A DNA stretch of 64,000 nt from Nissolia schottii (Eukaryota; Streptophyta; Magnoliopsida; Fabales; Fabaceae), in the NCBI GenBank assembly GCA_003254905.1, contig QANU01113349.1:62001-126000 (forward strand). Direction: 5' to 3'. The position numbers and the translations under genes are program-made. How positions within the stretch are numbered: the first letter of the stretch is position 1; every line of letters begins with the position of its first letter. Shown one piece after another: positions 10,775-28,396 of this stretch. Under the pieces are notes generated by a model. The model saw only the letters and a program-made list of their open reading frames with translations. It had not been told where the DNA came from and did not search any database.

Positions 10775-11989
10775 TGTAACATCTCACTCCTTTCTTAGTG
10801 CAAATTTTCCCAAATAACTGTTCATAGAGCCCTTTGTATGAGTTAATATGTAGAGCTCAGTAGAAATTATTCTGTTGGGTATTGCCAAATTCTGCAGACA
10901 ATCAAATGATTCTTCTCGACCCCTAAAGATGGATGAAAAATCTAAAGTGTCGGTAAAACGAACATTGGTTCAGTTTCAGATGATTTCGCAGACACTAGAA
11001 CAACCTCATTTAGCCAGTAAAACTGAGCAGGGAGTCTCAAGCTCTGGAAACCCCACCTGTACCAGAAAAAAGTTTCAAATACCTTAGATTATCCCTAAAA
11101 CCTCATTAGAGAGAATAGGTGAGAATAAGCGATCGCAGAAATGCAAGCGGAACGGTTGTCTGCAGTCACGGGAGCTTAACGACGTATCAAAGGTATCTGT
11201 AAAGAATACTCCTCTGGAGAAAAATTCACAAATACCTTTAGTTAACCTCAATTACATGTTAAGGGAAATTAAAGGATCACGGCGGTATGCTCGGAATATT
11301 TTTCGGACGACCGTGCGCAACGCTACGGGACTGCGAACGATGAAACATGAGCGAAACGGGACCGGGAGGAACCCAAATCTAAATTCACCACGTGATGCGC
11401 CAGATTTTTTGAAGAAAAATAATAAAATAAAGGTTACTATTCATTGATGTGACCTTTTATTTATCCAAACTAATTAAGTAATTAATTAATTAAAGTAATA
11501 ACGGCAAAATGGTAATTTTGGCAAGGGAAAAATGGGAAAACTAGGGGCAAATTTGTGGCTATAAATACCCATGCCATTCAGCCCATTTTTTCACACTTAA
11601 GCCCTATTAGAAGTGCCGAAACTCTACTCGTGTGCTATGTGGTCATGCTGCGGAAAGCCCAACGGAAGTTAGGGAAAAGCTCTACGCTGGGAGGACTACT
11701 AGCCCACACCTTCCTCATCATCCAACCAGCCTCTAAAGAAGTGGGTAAACTTGGCTTGCTCACCTCTTTGGTAGCTTATATGTGTTTATGCTTGATTCTG
11801 TGCGATTCTGTGAACTGTACTAGATTATGTTAGCTATGCTAGGCTTAGGTTGTATAGGTGATTTGAATATGTTTTCTAAGATGAAATATGTTGGATAATG
11901 GTTGTTGGAACTTGTGGAAGAACTCCAAAAAGTGTCCATGGGAAAGGATTGAAAAGAAAGCAAGAAAGCAAAGCAGGATGTTTTGCGCC

Positions 11990-12165
11990 CAGGGCGCTGA
12001 GTGGCCTCATGAACCGCTGAGCGGATACAGGAACCGCTGAGCGGCCTCATGAATCGCTGAGCGGTCTGTTGGCTGAGTTGAAAAATATATTTTTAACTGA
12101 CGTTTTGTGGACTGAATGGTTTCAGGGACCGCTGAGCGGACCCAAGGGAGCGCTGAGCAGCCTGA
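11990..12165. repeat. GCTGAGCGG-type short repeats inside the solo LTR
   Basis: Six or so copies of (A/G)(A/C/T)CGCTGAG(C/T)GG spaced about 20-25 bases apart, several preceded by CATGA or GGGA words. Such repeats are characteristic of certain legume gypsy LTRs (recollection, not tested). Confidence 0.7.
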
Positions 12166-12544
12166 AACTTAGTGTTTCCCATGGAGCCCTGGATAGGGGT
12201 GATGAGGTGAACCGGGAGTTTCTGGGGATGGCAAGCAGCCCAGGAAACTCTAGGTCGCCAAGCTAACGTAAGCCAGGGAACCAATGTCTATGAAAACTGT
12301 CTTGGGCACATAGTTCCAACAAACATTAGATTGTCTAATGTATAAGGATATGTATGATGTATGTGGAGCATTACATGTAGAATGTTTACGATTGCCTGTC
12401 GAATGGTTACGATATAATGCATCGTTAGGACAGGGTTGTCATCTAAGGGTTAGGGCAACCTTAGAGAACTAGAGGTCAATCACCTAAATGCTCGAAGATC
12501 ATAATTATGCGCTAGGGAACAAGTATGTAGTTATATGATAAAAA

Positions 12545-12745
12545 GTTCCTCTCTTGGTACGTCTACGAACACGCCCCTCACCAGTCCCAAAAAGGTGGAT
12601 TGGTCGATGATGTTACCTCACCCAAAAGGGTGGATTGGTCGATGATGTTACCTCACCAATCCCAAAAGGGTGGATTGGCCAGTGAGGTTAATGACATGAA
12701 AAGAAAGAATGAAAGAATGAAAGAATGAAAGAATGAAATGATGAA
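12545..12745. repeat. Tandem block and GAAT microsatellite in the solo LTR
   Basis: AAAAGGTGGATTGG / AAAGGGTGGATTGG with GATGATGTTACCTCACC is repeated three times at about 12586-12690, followed by (GAAA/GAAT)n at 12698-12745. Confidence 0.75.
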
Positions 12746-13944
12746 TGATGAGGGTGACGTCACACCTAACGATGATGATAATGATGAGGATGATGATGAG
12801 TCCACGCTCAGATTGGCTCAAGAGGAGCACCCCTCGCCATCCCACTAGGTGGATGGTTATCTCTATTGCTCGACGATAATGACCCTAGTTGCATTAGTGG
12901 TTCGCAACCACCCAAGTTAGAGCGCTGCCTGATCATCATCAATAGGGAGTTAGAAGCAGGTTGTAACCGAACGGCCACAGTTACAAGAGTGGAAGGACTC
13001 GAGATGACAAAGAGATAACGAATAAAAAGAAGGACACTATCCTGGCTCAGCGGTTAGTCGGAAGCGTAAGAGAGCCCCCAATTTCCCCATGCATAAGATA
13101 TGTAATGAATGAGTATGTGATGAATGAATATGTGATGTATAAGTACATGATGCATACTGGTATGTAAGTCTATGTATTAAGTAAGTACCGTCAAGAAAAC
13201 GCTCGAGACGATTATGTATATACGCGAGGGAGTTAATAAGCACGAGAACCTAGATAAGAAAGACTAGATCCCCTCATCACCTAATAACTTAGATAAAGCC
13301 GTTCGGGACCCTAGGCCATGATAATAATCAGCAGGATGTTAGTATGCATGTGAACATAGAGATCTCCTGAGCGACCTGGTTCACAAGTGAGTTAAAAAAA
13401 TACCCCGACGCTGAGGTGAACCACTGAGGACAAACGTTCTCACCCCCACTAGCTTATGCTTCCAGGATCGGACGAGGGCTACGAGGAGCCATATGAGGAG
13501 CCACCCGTGGAGCAGTAAAGGACCGAGTATAGGCTAGCAGAAGACCAGACCCCGAGGACCAACCAGTTTAGCTTTGCACTACATAGACATTTTGTTATGT
13601 ATTTTGATGAGTGTACCTTGTATATGTAAATTATTATTATATTCTGTGTTTGTTGTAATTATCTGTGATGGACCAAGTACTTGATGATGTAAATACTTAG
13701 ACCATGAATGATTAACAGTCGTAAGCTCAGGCTCTATCTTTTGTATCATATATCTTGATTCTCACGTGGCTCATACTTTATGAATAAGTAACAAATAGAA
13801 AAGTTTTATAGTGATTCATATTTTCCTTAACCTCGTATTTTCGAAAAGTAATGAAGGACATAAGTATTCCCACCAAGTGATCAACAACCTAGTGAGCATT
13901 GCGTACGATCGAGCGTAGACAGTTAGCTAGGGTGTTACAGTTTT

Positions 13945-14396
13945 CACAAGCTATTAACAGTAGTAATTGTAAGATGTGGTATAATGCTATGAAAGATGAA
14001 TTGAATTCTATGGCAAATAATGGTGTTTGGGATCTTGTAGAGTTGCCTAATGGGGTAAAACCCATCGGATGTAGATGAGTGTTCAAAATCGAAAAGGACT
14101 CATCAGGCAACATTGAGCGATACAAAGCCCGACTTGTTGCTAAAGGATTCACTCAAAGGGAAGGAATTGATTACATAGAAACATTTTCTCCTGTAGCGAA
14201 TAAAGATTCCCTTCGCATCCTAATGGCATTAGTTGCCCAATTTGACTTGGAATTGCATCAAATGAATGTGAAAATGGCATTCCTTAATGGTGACATAGAA
14301 GAAGAGGTTTATATGACACAATTTGAAGGATTTTCTTCTAATGATCAAACTCACTTGGTATGTAAGCTCAAGAAATCTATATATGAACTAAAATAA
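13945..14396 (+). pseudogene. copia reverse transcriptase, N-terminal part
   Basis: Contains MWYNAMKDELNSMANNGVWD, KARLVAKGFTQREGIDYIET, FSPVANKDSLRILMALVAQF and MNVKMAFLNGDIEEEVYM, the classic start of the copia reverse transcriptase (RVT_2). A stop replaces a residue just before VFKIEKD (14077-14079), and the frame ends after KKSIYELK, before the YVDD catalytic motif. It is therefore truncated and inactive. Confidence 0.88.
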
Positions 14397-15095
14397 TTTT
14401 ATTTTTGTTCGACGATTAACTTGCAAAAAGAAAACACACTAGTAAGGGTTAAGTCTTACTAGTAGTTACAGAGACGAGAAAGCCTTACGATGGTAGAGTT
14501 AAAAATGTGGTTGCAGAAAAAGGAGGACGAAGAAGCAGTGACTGAGATGCAGACAAGAGGGTTATGTCGTGGGAGAAGAAAGGTTTTTGCACTCTCTACG
14601 AAATGTGAACGGCTGGCGTGCTGAGGGATTTAATGAGAGAGTGTGTTACACGCGCACGTTTTGAGAGAGTGAGACGTCGTGGACAATTATTGCCCCGAGT
14701 GTGCTACTAGTGTATAATAACTTGTGGTGCAATAATCACAGTCTTTTATAATAATAATAATAATAATTTTTTGAAAAACCAAGATTTAGTAAAGTAGGTG
14801 ATATCCTGATAGTTAATATCTCAAGAAAAATATTTGAAACAATTGGTATTTGTTTCTTCTTATTTTATCTTTATTGAATATCTCAAATTTGAACGAATAA
14901 TAAATTATTTCATCCTTTCATTCATTTTAAGGTTCAAAATACCATCCCAACAAATTTTTGAAAGGATCCCCGAAATTTGAACGGATAATTAAGTACCTCC
15001 CCACTGGCATTCGGAACGAGCCTAGCCAGTTTTTGGAAGTTTCCCCGAAACTAGACAGAAGAGACTGATAGAGATAGAGAAAAGGGAAGGAATTC
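14397..15095. other. Intergenic, no gene seen
   Basis: AT-rich region between the truncated copia element and the ATG18 promoter. A short (ATA)n run lies near 14750-14768. Nothing else recognisable. Confidence 0.4.
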
Positions 15096-15129
15096 ATTCT
15101 ATTCTATTCTATTCTATTCTATTCTATTC
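15096..15129 (+). repeat. (ATTCT)n microsatellite upstream of ATG18
   Basis: About seven perfect ATTCT units end roughly 200 bases before the ATG18 start codon, so the tract lies in its promoter or 5' leader. Confidence 0.95.
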
Positions 15130-15325
15130 AATTTACCTTAACAAGCTGTTATTTAACTCATCCAATCCAACCCATCCCTTCACCTTGAAAATAAAGCCTT
15201 CCCTCAATACCCTCTGAATTCTTAAACAAAATCACAAACCCAATTTAATAAACCTCCCTTCAAATCCCTCCTATTCAATTCATCAAGTCCCCTCCGAACC
15301 GCGAATATTCATTCCAAATCCCAAA

Positions 15326-17866
15326 ATGTCACATACCCCACAAACCCTAATGCCCCTCCATTCCCCCGACCCCGACGACGACGCCCCCAGCACGACCCAC
15401 CCGCAACCCACCTCCCCCAACCCGCCCCAACAACTCCCCGACCCGACGACGAACCGCTCCCCCCTCCTCCTCCACCTCTCCTTCAATCAGGACTCCGGCT
15501 GCTTCGCCGCCGGCACCGACCGCGGCTTCCGTATCTTCAACTGCGACCCCTTCCGCGAGATCTTCCGCCGCGACTTCGGCCCCGGCGGCGGCACCGCCCT
15601 CGTCCACATGCTCTTCCGCTGCAACATCCTCGCCTTTGTCGGCGGCGGAGGAGGAGGCGGACCCGACCCGCGCTACCCGCCGAACAAGGTCATGATCTGG
15701 GACGACCACCAGTCCCGATGCATCGGCGAGCTCTCGTTCCGATCGGAGGTGAAGGGTGTTCGGCTCCGCAGGGACCGAATCGTCGTTGTTCTGGCGCACA
15801 AGATATTCGTCTACAACTTCGCGGACCTCAAGGTGTTGCACCAGATCGAGACGATCGCGAACCCTAAGGGCTTGTGCGAGGTCTCGCACGTGTCGGGGAC
15901 GATGGTGCTGGCGTGCCCCGGTTTGCAGAAGGGGCAGGTTAGGGTGGAGCACTACGCGTCCAAGAGGACCAAGTTTATAATGGCGCACGATTCGAGGATC
16001 GCGTGCTTCGCGCTCACGCAGGACGGCAGGATGCTCGCAACGGCGAGCAGCAAGGGCACGCTCGTTAGGGTTTTCAATACGTTGGACGGGTCGTTGCTAC
16101 AAGAGGTGAGGTTTTTTTTTTCTCTTTTCTTTTCTTTCCTGCGTTTCGGAGATATTTGATCGGTGTTTTGTGTTTGGATTTAGCTTATTTTTGCATAGGC
16201 TATCGCTGGTTATCAGAATTTTACTGATTCAGATGTGCTAAACGCAGAAATTTGTTGATTTTCTCAGGGTGCATTCGGTGGGTAAACACGGGGGAGAAGC
16301 TTTCACAGATGATGTTCACGTGTAATGAAAACTCCTGCCCCATATTTACCCCCAATGAACACACCCAAAGAGTAATAATGTACAATGTTACTAAGAATTT
16401 AGAATGACTTAGTTTTACATGACATGTCTACATACATGATTTATTGTAGGATATAATGACGTTGTTTGATTTATAAAGTTGATTCCACTTAGTGAAGACT
16501 TGTTGATTTGTTCCTCTGCCCCTTTTGGAAGTAAATTTAATTGTGTTGTTGATGTGAAATATTATTGTTTGTTTTGCTATAAAAATATTATTTAAGAAAT
16601 AGTTTGTCTGTTAGGTTGCTATGTTCATGAAATGTTGCTAGGAAACCAGAGTTGGTTTGTCAATCTAATGATGTGTTTGCTGCTGATTTTTGTTGTTTGG
16701 ACTTTGAAATGTTAGCTAATGTTAAAGGGTTGATGGGGCTTCTGCTAGGGCTATAACCTCAGTTGTTTTGGAAGTTTGAATGTAAATTAGTTGGATGGTG
16801 ATTCCAGGTACGGAGAGGTGCAGACCGGGCAGAAATATACAGCCTTGCCTTCTCTGCTACTGCACAGTGGCTAGCTGTTTCGAGTGACAAGGGAACTGTT
16901 CATGTCTTCAATTTAAAGGTTGATTCTGGGCTAATGGGGCTTGACAGATTGAATAGTACATCTGAGTCTTATCCTAGTTCCCCAACAGCAGTTTCATCTC
17001 TTTCATTTATTAAAGGTTTGTACACTTGTCCACTGTGAGCTATTCATACATTGAAATCAGGTGCCCTTTCGGTAACTGCCAAAGAACTCAAATGTTGCTG
17101 TAGAGATAAGTTATTGCTCACACTTGTCTTTATCTCTCTGTTTTACAGGTGTGTTACCCAAGTACTTTAGCTCAGAGTGGTCTGTGGCCCAATTTCGCTT
17201 GCAGGAAGGTTTGCAGTATGTTGTTGCCTTTGGCCATCAAAAGAATACAATTGTTATACTTGGCATGGATGGCAGGTATTTTCAGTAACCGGTCTATATA
17301 TGCCCTCCTTAATTTGTCATTGCCCTTTTCTTTTTGTTGTTGTTCAGAGATATTAAACACGCACAGACAGGACTAGTGTGGCCATAAAAAATTCTTTAAA
17401 GTTTAATAGTTTACTCGCTTCTATACCTGTGCATTACTTGCTAAAATTGACCTAGGCTTGATGACTTCATTTCCTTGGCAATGTTAACATCATATTGATT
17501 CCTAAAGTCTTAAAGTGGATGATGGGTTATGCCTATTCTTTTTTAGGAACCTCTTCAATATTGGCACCAAGGGATGTGCTGCGTGATTAGTTTCTATTAG
17601 TGCTTTAAATATATAATTTCTGCATATGCTTATGATTTGTTATATCATTACACAATTAGATAAAATTACTGTATTTGCATTTTCAGATGATCCACTTCTA
17701 GTATCAGAAAATGGAATGTTTCCTAGTTCTTTTTTTTTTTAATTGATGCAATTGCTTATTGTATTGTTTATGCAGCTTCTATAGATGCCAGTTTGATACT
17801 GCAACTGGAGGAGAGATGACGCAACTTGAATATTACAATTTCCTAAAGCCAGAAGAGACATTCTAG
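15326..17866 (+). CDS. ATG18A: Autophagy-related protein 18 (ATG18a/WIPI type, phosphoinositide-binding WD-repeat protein)
   Basis: Four exons by splice consensus and phase: 15326-16105, 16808-17015, 17149-17275, 17776-17866; 401 residues. ATG18 proteins form a seven-bladed propeller that binds PI3P and PI(3,5)P2 on pre-autophagosomal membranes and supports lipid transfer with ATG2. Visible family hallmarks: [20 protein letters not shown] (52-71), KVMIWDD (121-127), [20 protein letters not shown] (220-239) and the lipid-binding (F/L)RRG motif as VRRG (261-264), which begins exactly at exon 2. [14 protein letters not shown] and the C-terminus [20 protein letters not shown] also match. An acidic, Pro-rich N-terminal leader (1-45) and a G-rich loop (106-112) are less conserved. 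Exon 1 is strongly GC-rich compared with the rest. The start codon is the first in frame. Intron 1 holds a small MITE (16267-16366). Family certain; the a-type assignment is by overall resemblance. Confidence 0.93.
16267..16366. mobile_element. Foldback MITE in ATG18 intron 1
   Basis: The ends GGGTGCATTCGGTGGG and, in reverse complement, GGGTGTGTTCATTGGG extend into an imperfect inverted repeat of about 40 bases per arm, so the 100-bp element is almost entirely a hairpin. No convincing target duplication was seen. Confidence 0.65.
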
Positions 17867-18217
17867 TAAATGGATAATGTATATATCCAGTGGCTCTTGA
17901 TGTGAATACTATTTTATTTTCTGTTTACAGCTCCTTATCTATGTCTTATAAGTTGTAAATACGAGTAATATGCTGAAGTCGCTAATGCTATGTGTTGGCG
18001 TGTATATTTCACCTTATTATCAATTAAATGAACAATCAGCAGCTTCAGCTCCGCATTCCTTATACTATTGGAAAAGTAACTATTTCAAGAATGATTTCTT
18101 TGCTGTGTTAAATTTCAAATACTAAGAGATATTATACTAGACTCACAGACTGGAGTTAAAATGGTGGAAGTATAGCCAAACATTTGAAACTTTTAAGATT
18201 TATTGTCTGTGATAGGA
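17867..18217 (+). other. ATG18 3' UTR and spacer
   Basis: AT-rich sequence after the stop codon with AATAA-like words (for example near 18024). No other feature was seen before the Mutator-like element. Confidence 0.45.
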
Positions 18218-18226
18218 TAGGTTGTG

Positions 18227-19488
18227 GGTGGTGGCTACCATGGTATCCACTTGTTTGGTACCATTCAATAGTACTTCTATGTTAATTGAATTTGGTGCTT
18301 TGAAATTATGACCCGTGTCACTGCTCCCGTCACTAATGAACATTTGCAAATTTGCACGCATGTACCTACAAAATTTTTGTTTTGCCAAGTCACTCCTCCC
18401 CGTCTTACAGTAGGGCTTTGAAAACCCTTGCTTCACACTTGCCTCCCATTGTTGCCCTACACCAGTGGCAGCTACGATACAAGCAATCCTAGTTGTCCAC
18501 AAAGATTTTATACCAGATCTACTTTCCCTCCTCACCTATCATCTCACAAATATCCGATTTTTTCACTTTGCTGGTGACGACGGTGTTGGGTTGAGAGGAA
18601 GCGGCGGCGACGATGGCATCCTCTTCTCACCACACCCCAGATTGAGCTCTTATAATGACGACACAAGGTAGTTGGATTGGGCTCTACGGATGTTGACTCC
18701 AGGGGCGACGATGTTGCAAATTGAGAAGGGGAAGGCGCGGTGTGGTTAGCAGCACTACCGGTGGTGGAGGAAGCTGACATTGCAGATCTAAAATGGCATA
18801 TCTAAACTGTCCAAATTCATGTGCAAAGCTGCTAGTTAAAATTAGGGATAGCACTATGAAGTCTGTGATTATGTGAAAAATTTGCATTTATATGAGTTTA
18901 ATCGCGGCAAGTTCTAATTTTTTTTTAGAGCTAAAATTTATAGTTTTAAAGTATGTGTTGTTGCATACACAACTTTTCTTATTCAAAGCAGCAATAGTGG
19001 TGAAGCAATTAAATGTGAGGCAGTGGTCAATCACTGTAAAATAATTGATAGATATGTTGCCTTATTTGCTGGTATGTGGTGCTGAATTTTCAATCTGTTG
19101 GGTGCTATCTTTTAGCTGTTCTGGATGTGATCCTTTTCTATTTGAGGTTTGGGTGTCTTATCTTAAAAAGGTGGTGGACCTTCCTGTCTGGTGGTGCAAG
19201 AGGATTGGATGCGGCGGTGGTTGTAAAAGAGAGGCAGAGAGGTGAAGGGAAAGAGAGGAAGGAGTAAGGAGAGACATCAAGGCTGAGGGTAAAATAGAAA
19301 AAGTATTTAGTCATATTTCGAAGCCCTGTTGTGAGATGCGGGGAGTGACTTTGCAAAACGAAAATTGTAAAAATTCATTAGTGATGGGTGCGGTGGCATG
19401 GGTCATAATTTTAAAGCACCAGATTCAATTAGCATAGGGGTATCATTAAATGGTACCAAATAAATGGGGTACCATTATAGTCACCACC
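18227..19488. mobile_element. Mutator-like non-autonomous element with long TIRs
   Basis: Long inverted repeats, about 190 bases each: the left arm begins GGTGGTGGCTACCATGGTA and the right arm in reverse complement GGTGGTGACTATAATGGTA. They stay alignable through CTAATTGAATYTGGTGCTTT and beyond ATTATGACCC. The flanks TAGGTTGTG (18218-18226) and TATGTTGTG (19489-19497) match at 8 of 9 bases, the 9-bp duplication expected of Mutator transposition. The interior is 1262 bp minus the arms, partly GC-rich (18560-18780), with no transposase. Frames inside are Ser/Thr-rich or short and not recognised; they could be captured host sequence. Confidence 0.82.
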
Positions 19489-19497
19489 TATGTTGTG

Positions 19498-19960
19498 ATG
19501 CATTGCAACTCCATTTATATTGAGTTATCTAAACTTTCTATTGTCTATATCCAAGTCCTTGTTTTTCAAAAAAAAAAAAAAATTATGTTATTTATGGGAA
19601 CAGAAATACTAACAAAATAAGTACTACTAGCAACCATGAAGCAATTATCCATGTTACTATAATAAAATTTCACAATTAGTTTTTAATTTTCTTTTATTGG
19701 CCTAAACAAGTTTGGAACAATGGCTGCCGTAAGAGCTTAATGAAGACTTCGACCAAAGAATGCTTAATGAAAATTCTATTCTCATGTAAAGAGTCGCCGA
19801 ATGCTAAACACATGCAATTGCGTCATGAAATGGTAAATATGCAACAAATATGTAGAAAACCAAGTGCACATCACGGGCCAAATCTTAAGCAAGCATTGAT
19901 TGAATATTGAAAAAAGTAACGCCAAGCAACTCTTGTAGGGCGAAAGCTAAACCTCTATCT
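19498..19960. other. Spacer, no feature seen
   Basis: AT-rich, with an A13-14 run near 19568-19582. It contains the presumed 3' region of the small minus-strand gene that follows. Confidence 0.4.
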
Positions 19961-19972
19961 ATTCCTTGGCGT

Positions 19973-20332
19973 CTATTTTGACGTATCCAAGAGAACATTG
20001 ATTGCATCAGGAAAAGAGCTAATGATTTGAAACTGAAGTCTCCTCAAATCAACAGCAAACTCCAATGCCTCGTTCATGGATGCTCGAGCACCTGCTAGTG
20101 CCTCCACAGCCTCGGTATTGGTCAAGTAAGACCCACATATTTGACTCAAAATCCGATCGTGTCTCTCTTGAAATCTCGCTACTCTTTCCTCAGCCGCTTC
20201 CAATGCCTCAGTAATGAGTTTTAGTTTCTGTGCAGCCAGTTGCTTCCTTTGCCATCTCTTGAGGTTTGGAACACAAAATATGAACGAGGTAGAGAAGCCT
20301 AGTATTGCAAACACGATCTTGCCAATTTCCAT
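19973..20332 (-). CDS. Small conserved plant membrane-anchored coiled-coil protein (function unknown)
   Basis: Single-exon frame of 119 residues from ATG at 20332-20330 to the stop at 19973. An upstream extension lacks an ATG, so this start was chosen. Residues 5-21 (KIVFAILGFSTSFIFCV) form a hydrophobic segment, a likely N-terminal membrane anchor, followed by a basic patch KRWQRKQ. Residues about 35-75 (LKLITEALEAAEERVARFQE, then RHDRILSQI) form a strong amphipathic coiled coil. The C-terminal part RASMNEALEFAVDLRRLQFQ is also helical. I believe related short proteins exist across flowering plants, with the ERVxRFQERHDRILSQ core most conserved, but I know of no assigned function. Intact, well-spaced composition argues it is a real gene. 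It lies between the ATG18-side MULE and the 3' end of RECQSIM. Confidence 0.75.
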   Translation of the reverse strand: MEIGKIVFAILGFSTSFIFCVPNLKRWQRKQLAAQKLKLITEALEAAEERVARFQERHDRILSQICGSYLTNTEAVEALAGARASMNEALEFAVDLRRLQFQIISSFPDAINVLLDTSK

Positions 20333-21013
20333 GAGATATTCATGGTTCAACAAATCATGGAGGATGTATCATGCACGGGCAAAATAATGCAGACACTTAT
20401 ACTTTGCTTCAGTTTGGGATTACCTCTTTACTTGAACTTTATCTATTCTTGTTAGCTTTTATTCCTTTTTCTTGCGTATCCAAGTGAGCCTCACATTCAG
20501 CCATCCAATGATATTTAATTATTTATCATTATCACTAAAATTACTCGCTATTAAATAGAAAGAAAAGGTATACATCTTGTGAATAAAATATAATATCAAG
20601 AGAAAATTACAACTCTGCAGATTATAACACTTTAAAAAAAAAAAAAAGAAGTTAAAATCAAGATTATAAGAAAAATGTAAAACTGAATACATAACCCGCT
20701 GCCAAAGGCAGTGCAGGAGGGCATCATGATTTAGTCTTGAATTCAGAAGGGAGCAACAGAAAACAGATGATACCTTGGTTATTTACATGATTCCCCTCCT
20801 TTGATTGGATTAACAGCTATCCATTTGTGATGCGTCGTTGCATTATCTGTAGGATTAGTGACTATAGACAGATTTGAATCAGTACATTAAGTCCTCAGTT
20901 CCCCCACTGTGTGGCTTTTCAGTCAGAGATACACAAGAAATAGAAACCATACTGATGTCTGACCATGACTTTATGATTATCCTTGACAAAATTGAGATGG
21001 CCATCGATGAATA
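20333..21013. other. Spacer: upstream region of the small gene and 3' flank of RECQSIM
   Basis: No further gene. 20690-21013 is likely RECQSIM 3' UTR on the minus strand. A short A-run (20634-20646) is present. Confidence 0.4.
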
Positions 21014-27097
<6,084 letters not shown>

Positions 27098-28396
27098 GGC
27101 ATTCCGTAACAAACTAACAAACTACACAGACCTAGAAACATGTTAATGGGAACAAATTGAAAAATTCTTAAGATCCCATTTAGGGGAATAAGAATTCAGA
27201 AATGTCGAATTGAAATAGCAGGATGATTTTTCTACCACGATTGCTGGAAAAGTCGAAAAATTTTCGTCGAAAAGGCGCCACATTAATTCACGGAAACAGC
27301 AAAACAGATGAATTTAAGAGAGAGGGTGAAGGAATGAATCAAATCGAAGGAATTAAGGTGCAGGGGCGTCACCTGATGAACTATCTTCTGGTTCCAGAGT
27401 ACGTAGCGCGCCAAATGGTTTTTTTGAGTAGGCAGCAGCAGAAACATTAAAAGAGGTGGGGGTTCATAACCTGGTTAATAACCCGAATTGGCTCCAAACA
27501 TTCTGGTTGAATTGAATTCAATTTTAATTAAACCTAATTTTAAACAACTTTAATAAAAAAAAACTCAATTTTAATTCATATTGTAGTGTACTATGTCTAT
27601 TTCGGTGTGTCTAGTTTAGTGTATAAAAATTTATTATAGTGCACTTATTATTTTTTTGTTGTTTGGATTGTATACTAAAACTATTAAAGTTTGAATGAGA
27701 ATACTAAGATTATAAATTTTATGTCATTTTGTAGTAGTGTTTGAAATTAATGAGTGTTTATTTAGGAAATATAATGTTTAATTTGTAATTTTTTCAACTT
27801 TATTTTTTAATGGATGTTATTTTTTATTTTGAAGTTTGAGATAGCTTTAGTCCGTTTTTGACCCGATCTAAACTCGAGTTTTAACTCAGCCCAAAGATGA
27901 TCGGGTTTAGGGCCAGGTCTGAATCCTCAAAATTGACTCAATTTAAATATAGGGTCAAGGGTAAAGGCCAACTCGGCCCAACCAGACCCATAAACACCCC
28001 CTAACAGGAGGCCTTTTGTGCAAAACAACTATTTAGAGGAGTCGCCTCTAAACGACGCCATCTAATAAGGGTCCACGTTTTATTTTGGGCTTTTTTTAAG
28101 GATAAGTTAGAGGTAGCAATTGGCTGGCCGGGCCAGGAAATACATTTCCATCACTACTCCCCATATCGACGGAAAAAGAAAAAAATGTTAAAATTAAATT
28201 GAAAAAAACTTAAATTAAATTAAATTTTTATAGGGAGAGATATTTATCCTATTGCTTTCTCTATATCAAAGCAGTGTTGGGGTTTCGAGATATTTATATC
28301 CTTGGAATTTCGCATCATGACTCCCAACAACATGTTTCAGTACACATGTTTAAGGAACTTGAGTTCCTTACACTCAGGTCCATATCGTAATAGCTA

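Larger units (their letters stand above)
10775..13939. mobile_element. Solo LTR, Ty3/gypsy-like, with 5-bp target duplication
   Basis: The segment begins TGTAACATCTCAC and ends GGGTGTTACA, the usual TG...CA palindromic LTR ends. It is flanked by GTTTT at 10770-10774 and GTTTT at 13940-13944, a perfect 5-bp target duplication. No protein domain lies inside, and no second copy of the start sequence was seen, so a long solo LTR of 3165 bp is the simplest reading. Internally it has GCTGAGCGG repeats (11990-12160), a repeated GGTGGATTGG block and a GAAT microsatellite. A block near 13400-13490 (CTGAGGACAAACGTTCTCAC then CCAGGATCGGA) is shared with the LTR fragment at 62670-62730. Confidence 0.8.
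8300..14396 (+). mobile_element. Decayed Ty1/copia retrotransposon, split by a solo LTR
   Basis: Domains occur in copia order on the plus strand: Gag (8311-8949), zinc knuckle and protease (9014-9210), integrase (9566-10420) and the start of the reverse transcriptase (13945-14396). In-frame stops and frameshifts are scattered through it. The rest of the reverse transcriptase, RNase H and both LTRs were not found, so the element is truncated at both ends. A 3165-bp LTR (10775-13939) is inserted between integrase and reverse transcriptase; the copia reading frame continues across it if one copy of the target duplication is removed. Confidence 0.85.
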
